Part shown: positions 1 through 5,580 of the stretch, one piece after another
Numbering within the stretch: position 1 is the stretch's first letter
Layout: each line of letters begins with the position of its first letter
Origin: an uncultured beta proteobacterium
GTDB taxonomy: Bacteria; Pseudomonadota; Gammaproteobacteria; Burkholderiales; Burkholderiaceae_C
Length of the DNA stretch: 6,935 nt
NCBI GenBank assembly: GCA_903927495.1
Contig: CAIYNH010000967.1
Coordinates: 1 to 6,935, forward strand
Direction: 5' to 3'
The notes under the pieces: model-generated
The model's database searches: none
Told to the model about the DNA's origin: nothing
Seen by the model: only the letters and a program-made list of their open reading frames with translations
Program-made: the position numbers and the translations under genes

Positions 1-546
1 AGTGGTCAATGGTTGTACGTGGCAGGAGCCAATGGCGTGGGCAAAACCAGTCTGCTGCGCATGGTCTGCGGGTTGGCCAGTATCGAGTCCGGCGATATTC
101 TCTGGAACGGCAAATCCATCCATTTCCAAAGCGATGCTTACCGCCAAGATCTGTGCTATTTGGGCCACTTGAATGCCTTGCAGGAATCCATGACAGTAGA
201 TGAAAACATGGCTTTTCGGGCCGCCTTGAGCGGGATTGTTCCCGACTCCGGACAAACCCAAGAAGTGCTGGCACGCTTTGGACTGCGTGGACGCGGACGC
301 CAATTGGTGCGCCATTTGTCCCAGGGTCAAAAGCGTCGCGTAGCTTTGTCTCGGCTGGCCTTAAGTCCGGCGTGTCTGTGGGTGCTCGATGAGCCTTACG
401 TGGCCATGGACGATGCCGGAATCAAGTTGCTGGCAGATCTGATTGCAGCACATCTGGGGAATGGTGGCTTGGCAGTACTGACTAGCCACCAACGCGTGCC
501 GGTGGGCGACATCCCGGCACAATTGCTGGAGTTGCAAGCCCAATGA
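1..546 (+). CDS. ccmA: CcmA, haem exporter-type ABC ATPase of cytochrome c maturation (5' partial)
   Basis: This is the cytoplasmic ATP-hydrolysing subunit of the CcmABCD complex, which uses ATP to release haem-loaded CcmE from CcmC/CcmD. The frame is open from base 1, so the start lies upstream; 181 residues are visible and roughly 25-30 N-terminal residues are probably missing compared with the usual 205-215. In window numbering, the Walker A loop GANGVGKTS is at residues 9-17. A YLGH stretch follows in the Q-loop region, where CcmA proteins typically carry it. The ABC signature is LSQGQKRR from residue 106, a variant of LSGGQ. Walker B with the catalytic glutamate is WVLDEP (Asp130, Glu131), and the H-loop histidine is His163 in TSHQ. 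All ATPase motifs are intact. The stop overlaps the ccmB start as ATGA at 543-546. ABC ATPases resemble one another, but the ccmB-I genes downstream make the CcmA assignment safe. Confidence 0.97.
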   Translation, partial: SGQWLYVAGANGVGKTSLLRMVCGLASIESGDILWNGKSIHFQSDAYRQDLCYLGHLNALQESMTVDENMAFRAALSGIVPDSGQTQEVLARFGLRGRGRQLVRHLSQGQKRRVALSRLALSPACLWVLDEPYVAMDDAGIKLLADLIAAHLGNGGLAVLTSHQRVPVGDIPAQLLELQAQ

Positions 547-1238
547 GTGCCGCAGTCAAGACTTTAGGCTTGGGTCAGGTCATGCTAGCGGTGCTGCAGC
601 GAGAAATTTCTTTGGGTATGCGACAAAAGGGCGAGGTGCTGACTCCGCTGGTGTTTTTTGTAGTCATTGCCAGTTTGTTTCCTTTGGGGGTTGGGCCAGA
701 GTCGGCCCTGCTGCTGCGCATGGCCCCGGGCGTGTTGTGGGTAAGCGCTTTACTCGCTGCCATGCTGTCGCTGCAACGCATGTTTGCCACCGACTATGCC
801 GATGGCTCGCTGGAGCAAATGGTATTGTCGCCAACTCCGCTGGGGCTGCTGGTGCTGGCCAAAGCGTTGGCACATTTTGTGATGTCGGGCTTGCCACTGG
901 TGCTGATGGCCCCGGTACTCGGTCTGCAATTCGGTCTGGACAGCAGAGCTTTGGGAATTTTGATGCTATCGCTGCTGCTGGGTACACCCACCTTGAGCTT
1001 GATTGGCAGCATCGGCGCAGCCTTGACCTTGGGCGTGCGTGGGGCCGGTGTGCTGTTGTCGCTGCTAATTTTGCCTTTGTATATCCCGGTGCTAATTTTT
1101 GGTGCAGGTGCGGTCGAAGCCGATGCTGCCGGCATGGGGATTGCTGGCCACCTGTCACTGCTGGCGGCTTTGTTGGTACTCTCGCTATTTTTCTCACCCT
1201 TGGCCACATCGGCCGCTTTGAGGATTTCTCTGGAATGA
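543..1238 (+). CDS. ccmB: CcmB, membrane permease subunit of the CcmABCD complex
   Basis: This 231-residue integral inner-membrane protein is the transmembrane partner of the CcmA ATPase. It is almost entirely hydrophobic, with about six membrane segments, and has the hallmarks of the CcmB family: the N-terminal run FPLGVGPES (residues about 48-56) followed by RMAPGVLWVSALLA, then DGSLEQMVLSP in the first cytoplasmic loop. The length is slightly above the usual 220 or so. The start at 543 overlaps the ccmA stop and has GGAG at 528-531 with an 11-base spacer. An in-frame ATG at 582 would better match the E. coli start point, but it lacks a properly spaced ribosome binding site, so 543 is preferred with some doubt. 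The stop overlaps the ccmC start as ATGA at 1235-1238. The family is certain; its exact transported substrate is not established in general, and release of holo-CcmE is the accepted role of the complex. Confidence 0.96.
   Translation: MSAAVKTLGLGQVMLAVLQREISLGMRQKGEVLTPLVFFVVIASLFPLGVGPESALLLRMAPGVLWVSALLAAMLSLQRMFATDYADGSLEQMVLSPTPLGLLVLAKALAHFVMSGLPLVLMAPVLGLQFGLDSRALGILMLSLLLGTPTLSLIGSIGAALTLGVRGAGVLLSLLILPLYIPVLIFGAGAVEADAAGMGIAGHLSLLAALLVLSLFFSPLATSAALRISLE
1220..1224 (+). promoter_or_regulatory. Ribosome binding site for ccmC
   Basis: GAGGA lies inside the last codons of ccmB, 10 bases before the ATG at 1235. It decides the ccmC start: the same frame is open far upstream through ccmB (back to 737), but only the ATG at 1235 has this site, and it gives a protein whose start and length match the CcmC family. 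Confidence 0.65.
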
Positions 1239-1972
1239 AACTACGTGATATTCATTGGTTCAAGTTTGCCTCGCCGCAAAACTTTTACACACTTTCTGGT
1301 CGAATCTGGCCGTGGTTTTCCGGTCTGGCCGCGCTACTTACCGTGATTGGTTTGTGGATTTCATTTTTCGTTGCACCCGTTGACGCACAGCAAGGGCAGG
1401 GCTACCGCATCATTTTTGTACACGTGCCAGCCTCACAAATGTCGATGTTTATCTATCTGGTCATGGCAGCCTGGGCCGGTTTTGGACTGGCTTTCAATAC
1501 CCGCCTGTCAGGCATGATGGCATCGGCTCTGGCACCCACCGGGGCGCTATTTGCCTTTTTATCGCTGATCACCGGTGCGCTTTGGGGTAAACCCATGTGG
1601 GGAGCCTGGTGGGTGTGGGACGCACGCTTGACTTCCGAACTGATTTTGCTGTTTCTCTACCTGGGATTTTTAGCCTTGCAAGCCTCAATTGATGACCCGC
1701 GTCGGGCCGACAAGGCTTGTGCAATTTTGGCGCTGGTGGGAGCCGTCAACGTACCCATCATCTATTTCTCGGTTAAATGGTGGAACACCCTGCACCAAGG
1801 TGCATCGGTTTCCATGAAAGGTGCCTCCATGGCGACCCCCATGCTGGCAGGTATGCTGATCATGGTGCTGGCTTTCTGGATGTACACCATAGCCATAGCG
1901 CTGTTGCGGGTGCGCAGCATCATTCTTGACCGCGAACGTCATACGGAGTGGGTAAAACATGCAGTGGCTTAG
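1235..1972 (+). CDS. ccmC: CcmC, haem-handling WWD protein that loads haem onto CcmE
   Basis: This 245-residue inner-membrane protein, with about six membrane segments, belongs to the haem-handling protein family. It binds haem at its periplasmic face and promotes its covalent attachment to CcmE. The tryptophan-rich WWD motif, WGAWWVWDARLTS, is at residues 122-134. The two axial-ligand histidines flank it: His63 in the HVPAS motif and His187 in NTLHQG, each shifted by three from E. coli His60 and His184. The length is typical. The reading frame is open well upstream of 1235, but that part is a shadow of ccmB; the ATG at 1235 overlaps the ccmB stop, has GAGGA ahead of it and gives the expected N-terminus. 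The stop at 1970-1972 lies inside ccmD, a 14-base overlap. The WWD-flanking histidines and the small size separate it from CcmF. Confidence 0.98.
   Translation: MKLRDIHWFKFASPQNFYTLSGRIWPWFSGLAALLTVIGLWISFFVAPVDAQQGQGYRIIFVHVPASQMSMFIYLVMAAWAGFGLAFNTRLSGMMASALAPTGALFAFLSLITGALWGKPMWGAWWVWDARLTSELILLFLYLGFLALQASIDDPRRADKACAILALVGAVNVPIIYFSVKWWNTLHQGASVSMKGASMATPMLAGMLIMVLAFWMYTIAIALLRVRSIILDRERHTEWVKHAVA
1945..1948 (+). promoter_or_regulatory. Ribosome binding site for ccmD
   Basis: GGAG lies 10 bases before the ATG at 1959, within the 3' end of ccmC. It supports this start over the later in-frame ATG at 1992, which has no such site. Confidence 0.6.
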
Positions 1973-2150
1973 TGTTGCAGACTTTTTAAATATGGGGGGC
2001 TACGCCTTCTACGTATGGGGTAGCTTTGGCATTACCGCACTGGTGGCAATATTTGAAATCTGGCAAGTGCGCGCCCAACGCCGGGACATCTTACGAAATC
2101 TTTCCAACCCAAGTGACCCACAAACTGATTCACTTCACAACACACCATGA
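1959..2150 (+). CDS. ccmD: CcmD, small membrane adaptor of the CcmABCD complex
   Basis: This 63-residue protein has one membrane segment. In System I it stabilises the CcmC-CcmE interaction and is needed for release of holo-CcmE. The family signature is the [12 protein letters not shown] run at residues 13-24, leading into a single hydrophobic helix that ends at the basic stretch RAQRR, which should sit in the cytoplasm. A polar tail rich in Asn, Ser, Pro and Asp follows and looks unstructured; tails of this kind vary among CcmD proteins. The gene overlaps the end of ccmC by 14 bases in another frame and shares ATGA with ccmE at 2147-2150. Small size and low conservation make CcmD easy to miss, but position, signature and topology all agree. 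Confidence 0.93.
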   Translation: MQWLSVADFLNMGGYAFYVWGSFGITALVAIFEIWQVRAQRRDILRNLSNPSDPQTDSLHNTP

Positions 2151-2590
2151 AACCTCGTCATAAACGCGCCGCCATCATTGCCGGTGGTGTCGCCGCTATT
2201 GGGCTGGCCGCCTACTTCGTCCTGAATGCTTTTGAAAGCAGTCTGGTGTTTTTCTTCACTCCGAGTCAGGTTGCCAGCGGCGAAGCACCCAAAAATCGGG
2301 CCTTTCGCATTGGTGGTCTGGTCAAGACAGGAACCGTTCAACGCGACAACCTGACGGTGTCATTCATCGTTACCGACAGCGTCAAGGAAGTTCCTGTGAG
2401 TTACACCGGTATCCTGCCCGACCTGTTTCGTGAAGGCAAGGGTGTGGTGGCACAGGGCAAGTTAACCGACTCCGGCAAATTTGCTGCTTCTGAAGTATTG
2501 GCCAAACACGATGAGAATTACATGCCCCCCGAGGCGCAACACGCCATGGATCAGGCGCAAATCGAAAAAGCGACCAAAACACTCAAATAG
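2147..2590 (+). CDS. ccmE: CcmE, periplasmic haem chaperone
   Basis: This 147-residue protein binds haem covalently as an intermediate and passes it from CcmC to the CcmF/H/I ligation complex. It has a short basic N-terminus (MKPRHKR), one membrane anchor at about residues 8-27, then a periplasmic beta-barrel (OB-fold) domain with the family run [12 protein letters not shown] near residues 53-64. The covalent haem site is intact: [12 protein letters not shown], with His121 as the attachment residue and Tyr125 as the axial ligand, the same spacing as E. coli His130 and Tyr134. The HxxxY form, not the rarer CxxxY variant, is present. The charged C-terminal tail is flexible in known members. There is no clear Shine-Dalgarno sequence before 2147; the ATGA overlap with ccmD suggests coupled translation. 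The stop at 2588-2590 is followed by the only intergenic gap in the operon. Confidence 0.98.
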   Translation: MKPRHKRAAIIAGGVAAIGLAAYFVLNAFESSLVFFFTPSQVASGEAPKNRAFRIGGLVKTGTVQRDNLTVSFIVTDSVKEVPVSYTGILPDLFREGKGVVAQGKLTDSGKFAASEVLAKHDENYMPPEAQHAMDQAQIEKATKTLK

Positions 2591-2598
2591 GTTTTGAG
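2582..2598 (+). other. Small inverted repeat across the ccmE stop codon
   Basis: CTCAAA (2582-2587) and TTTGAG (2593-2598) are perfect 6-base inverted repeats around a 5-base loop holding the ccmE stop codon. The stem is short and A/T-rich, and no T tract follows (the next bases are CCCCTTTAATTAA), so it is not a convincing terminator. It may be chance, or a weak element at the ccmE/ccmF junction. The rest of the gap up to 2627 shows no clear promoter and no Shine-Dalgarno match. Confidence 0.25.
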
Positions 2599-2627
2599 CC
2601 CCTTTAATTAACAAACTGACCTACACC

Positions 2628-4595
2628 ATGATTCCAGAAATTGGCCATTTTTCTCTGATTCTTGCCCTTTTGGTCGCACTGGCGATGGGCATTTTGAGCA
2701 TTGCCGGCGGTCAGCGCGGACGCCATGACTGGATGGCAATTGCACGACCAGGTGCCCAAGCGCTATGGCTGCTTACCGGTTTTTCTTTTCTGTGTCTGAC
2801 TTATTCGTTTTATACCAACGATTTTTCGGTGATGTATGTGGCACAGCATTCCAATACCAAACTACCTGCCATTTACCGGATTGCTGCCGTTTGGGGTGGC
2901 CACGAAGGCTCACTGCTTCTGTGGCTGGTGATGCTGTGCTCCTGGATGATGGCTATTTCACTGTTTTCACGCCAGCTGCCCGACGTGATGGTCTCGCGCG
3001 TGCTGGGTGTGATGGCTCTGATTGCGGTAGGGTTTTTGCTATTTATGCTGATCACCTCCAGTCCATTTACGCGTTTGAGTGAGATCCCGACCGACGGTCG
3101 CGACCTGAATCCTTTACTGCAGGACCCAGGTCTGGTGTTTCACCCGCCTATGCTCTACATGGGTTATGTGGGCATGTCGGTTCCTTTTGCATTTTCAATT
3201 GCCGCACTGCTTAACGGCCGACTGGATGCGGCATGGGCACGCTGGACCCGTCCCTGGGCAACTGCTGCCTGGATTTGCCTGACTATTGGCATTGCCATGG
3301 GTTCATGGTGGGCTTATTACGAATTAGGTTGGGGTGGCTGGTGGTTTTGGGATCCGGTTGAAAACGCGTCATTTCTGCCATGGCTGGTCGGTACAGCATT
3401 GATACATTCCCTGGCAGTCACTGAAAAACGCGGCTTGTTCAGAAGTTGGACCATCATGCTGTCGCTGATTGCTTTTTCATTAAGCTTGCTGGGTACTTTC
3501 TTGGTGCGCTCAGGCGTGCTGACCTCGGTTCATGCTTTTGCATCAGATCCAAAGCGAGGCGTGTTTATTTTGATGTTTCTAGCTGTTGTGGTGGGCAGCT
3601 CATTGATTCTGTTTGCAGCTCGCTCTGGCAAGGTACGCTCGGGTGGTGCTTTTGCCCTGGTATCACGGGAAACCTTCTTGCTTGTCAACAATGTTTTGCT
3701 GGCCACCGCTGCCGCTGCAGTGTTATTGGGAACTCTGTATCCGCTCATCATAGATGCCCTGAACCTGGGCAAACTCTCGGTAGGCCCGCCTTACTTCAAC
3801 AGTGTTTTTGCACCCATCATGCTGCCTGTACTCTTTTTTATGGTGGTCGGGTCTTTCGCGCGCTGGAAAAATGACACTGTTGCCGAACTGACCAAAAAGT
3901 TACGTCCAGTCGGCATCCTGTCAGTTGTCTTGGGCTGTGTTGCACCTTTTTTTGCGGGTCCTTGGTCACCCCTGGTTGCCTTGGCACTGTCACTGGCAAT
4001 TTGGATCGTCTTGGCGTCGATGCTGCAAATTTACCGCCAACTCAAAGATACAGTGAACTGGAAATCGACACCTATTTCTTTTTGGGGCATGCACGTGGCC
4101 CACATTGGTATTGCCATTTGTGTGGTGGGGATCACCATGGTAAAAGGTTATGAAACAGAAAAAGATGTGCGTATGACCCTTGGTGACACTGTCATGGTGG
4201 GTGGTTATACCTTGCGCCTGGTTGGTATCCATGAAGAGGGTGGTCCCAATTACAGTGCGGATGTCGGTGATGTGGAACTGATCAAAGATGACAAAGTTTT
4301 AAAAACAATGCACCCCGAAAAGAGAACCTATTTTTCTTCTACCATGCCCATGACCGAAGCTGCCATTGACAGTGGTTTTACCCGTGATGTGTATGTTTCT
4401 CTCGGAGAAAAACTTGAAGGCGGTGAAAAACCTGCTTGGGCCATGCGGGTGTACCACAAGCCATTTGTGCCGTGGATCTGGGTCGGCTGCCTATTCATGG
4501 CACTCGGTGGTGCCATGGCTGCACTTGACAAACGCTATCGTAAAAAGCTAGCAGCCAAAATCAGTGCTCACAATATCAAAGGCGCTACAGCATGA
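2628..4595 (+). CDS. ccmF: CcmF, large WWD-domain subunit of the cytochrome c haem ligase
   Basis: This 655-residue polytopic inner-membrane protein is the core of the ligation complex: it takes haem from holo-CcmE and attaches it to the CXXCH cysteines of apocytochrome held by CcmH and CcmI. The WWD domain spans residues about 227-247 and includes GWGGWWFWDPVENA. Flanking periplasmic histidines are His172 (VFHPPMLY) and His302 (TSVHAF). His260 (IHSLAVTEKRG) matches a stable b-haem ligand, and His492 in AHIG is the likely second, with His489 close by; E. coli equivalents are His173, His303, His261 and His491. A large periplasmic domain at about 505-612 precedes the last membrane helix. The N-terminus MIPEIGHF is the standard CcmF start, so 2628 is secure despite the lack of a ribosome binding site. 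The length is normal, and the stop overlaps ccmG as ATGA. Confidence 0.98.
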   Translation: MIPEIGHFSLILALLVALAMGILSIAGGQRGRHDWMAIARPGAQALWLLTGFSFLCLTYSFYTNDFSVMYVAQHSNTKLPAIYRIAAVWGGHEGSLLLWLVMLCSWMMAISLFSRQLPDVMVSRVLGVMALIAVGFLLFMLITSSPFTRLSEIPTDGRDLNPLLQDPGLVFHPPMLYMGYVGMSVPFAFSIAALLNGRLDAAWARWTRPWATAAWICLTIGIAMGSWWAYYELGWGGWWFWDPVENASFLPWLVGTALIHSLAVTEKRGLFRSWTIMLSLIAFSLSLLGTFLVRSGVLTSVHAFASDPKRGVFILMFLAVVVGSSLILFAARSGKVRSGGAFALVSRETFLLVNNVLLATAAAAVLLGTLYPLIIDALNLGKLSVGPPYFNSVFAPIMLPVLFFMVVGSFARWKNDTVAELTKKLRPVGILSVVLGCVAPFFAGPWSPLVALALSLAIWIVLASMLQIYRQLKDTVNWKSTPISFWGMHVAHIGIAICVVGITMVKGYETEKDVRMTLGDTVMVGGYTLRLVGIHEEGGPNYSADVGDVELIKDDKVLKTMHPEKRTYFSSTMPMTEAAIDSGFTRDVYVSLGEKLEGGEKPAWAMRVYHKPFVPWIWVGCLFMALGGAMAALDKRYRKKLAAKISAHNIKGATA

Positions 4596-5116
4596 AAAAG
4601 GCCTACATTCCTTTGGGAATTTTTGGGGTGTTGCTGGTCTTTCTGGCGATTGGGCTAACCCGCGATCCCCATGAAATTCCGTCGCCACTGATTGGCAAAC
4701 CAGCACCCATTTTTTCAGCTCCCTTACTGGAAACCCCAGCGCAGCAATTAAGCTCAAAAGACATGTTGGGAAAGGTCTGGTTACTTAACACTTGGGCATC
4801 GTGGTGCGTGGCGTGCCGTGATGAACACCCCATTCTGGTTGAATTTGCCAAAAGCAAAATGCTCACCATCGTTGGTCTGGACTACAAAGACAAAGACCGG
4901 GATGGCCAGCAATGGCTGGCACGATTCGGTAATCCGTACGACATGGCCGTAGCTGACCGAGACGGTCGTATCGGCATTGACTTTGGTGTTTACGGTGTCC
5001 CTGAGAGCTTTTTGATCGACAAAATGGGGGTGATCCGCTACAAACAAATCGGACCAATCACACCAGAGGCTTTGCGCGACAAAATCATTCCACTGATCAA
5101 GGAGTTGCAAAAATGA
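4592..5116 (+). CDS. ccmG: CcmG (DsbE), membrane-anchored thioredoxin-like reductant of apocytochrome c
   Basis: This 174-residue protein is anchored by an N-terminal helix (about residues 4-22), with a thioredoxin-like domain in the periplasm. It passes electrons from CcdA/DsbD-type proteins to CcmH or apocytochrome, keeping the haem-binding cysteines reduced. The active site is WASWCVACRDEHP with Cys72 and Cys75; the middle pair is Val-Ala, where E. coli CcmG has Pro-Thr. The cis-proline loop is GVYGVPESFLID with Pro137, the sequence typical of CcmG, and the following glutamate sets it apart from general thioredoxins. AAAGG at 4578-4582 may serve as a weak ribosome binding site, but the ATGA overlap with ccmF suggests coupling. 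The stop overlaps ccmH at 5113-5116. A TlpA/ResA-type protein is the alternative, but context and motif favour CcmG. Confidence 0.97.
   Translation: MKKAYIPLGIFGVLLVFLAIGLTRDPHEIPSPLIGKPAPIFSAPLLETPAQQLSSKDMLGKVWLLNTWASWCVACRDEHPILVEFAKSKMLTIVGLDYKDKDRDGQQWLARFGNPYDMAVADRDGRIGIDFGVYGVPESFLIDKMGVIRYKQIGPITPEALRDKIIPLIKELQK
5099..5104 (+). promoter_or_regulatory. Strong ribosome binding site for ccmH
   Basis: AAGGAG lies in the last codons of ccmG, 8 bases before the ATG at 5113. It is the best Shine-Dalgarno match at any start in the window and confirms the ccmH start. Confidence 0.75.
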
Positions 5117-5580
5117 AATATTGGTTGTCAATCCTATTGGCGCTGCTATCTGCATTGACTTCGTATGCGGGCGAAGCTGTTGATTTGGCTGAAGACCCCG
5201 TGGTTGAACAGCGCCTGATCGTGATCGCCGAAGATTTGCGCTGCCTGGTATGCCAGAACGAATCTCTGGCTGGATCTCGTGCCGAATTGGCCATGGATTT
5301 ACGTCGCGAGGTTCGCACACTCATTAAAGCTGGCAAGAGTGATCCTGAAATCAAGGAATTTTTGGTCAGCCGCTATGGTGATTTTGTGCTCTATAGACCA
5401 CCCGTAAAACCTGTTACCTGGTTACTTTGGTTTGGTCCATTGGTTCTTTTATTAGGTGCAATCTGGGCCCTCGTTGGGATTATTCGAAGAGCTCAAAACA
5501 ATCCCGACAAGCCGGTACTCGATTCCGCTCAACGCGCCAAAGCGCAAGCCCTTCTTCAAAAGACTGATTCCTCAAAATGA
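5113..5580 (+). CDS. ccmH: CcmH, short form thiol-redox subunit of the haem ligase
   Basis: This 155-residue protein binds or reduces apocytochrome cysteines and works with CcmG, CcmF and CcmI. A signal peptide covers residues 1-19, with a plausible cleavage after SYA. The periplasmic three-helix domain follows and carries the family redox motif LRCLVCQNESLAGS with Cys44 and Cys47. The conserved end of the domain, SRYGDFVLYRPP, leads into one membrane helix at about residues 98-118, and a short basic cytoplasmic tail follows. This is the single-domain (CcmH/CycL) form; E. coli CcmH carries an additional CcmI-like TPR half, which here is the next gene. The stop overlaps the ccmI start as ATGA at 5577-5580. 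Confidence 0.97.
   Translation: MKYWLSILLALLSALTSYAGEAVDLAEDPVVEQRLIVIAEDLRCLVCQNESLAGSRAELAMDLRREVRTLIKAGKSDPEIKEFLVSRYGDFVLYRPPVKPVTWLLWFGPLVLLLGAIWALVGIIRRAQNNPDKPVLDSAQRAKAQALLQKTDSSK

Noticed and set aside
664..1209. Antisense open frame of 181 codons opposite ccmB
   Set aside because: The product is rich in Pro, Arg, Ala and Ser with no recognisable motif; it is a shadow of the strongly biased, hydrophobic ccmB coding sequence.
737..1234. Open frame running into ccmC from upstream, which would add about 166 residues to its N-terminus
   Set aside because: It lies fully within ccmB in another frame, its translation is Cys/Arg/Gly-rich and unlike a membrane protein, and CcmC at 1235 has its own ribosome binding site and normal length.
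2582..2611. Rho-independent terminator after ccmE
   Set aside because: The stem is only six base pairs and A/T-rich, no T run follows, and ending transcription here would separate ccmF-I from the pathway genes they work with.
3446..3874. Open frame of 142 codons inside ccmF, in another forward frame
   Set aside because: The product is Cys-rich with no family resemblance, while the overlapping ccmF frame carries all expected conserved residues.
4781..5320. Antisense open frame of 179 codons opposite ccmG/ccmH
   Set aside because: It crosses the junction of two well-supported genes on the + strand, and its translation shows no domain or plausible start context.
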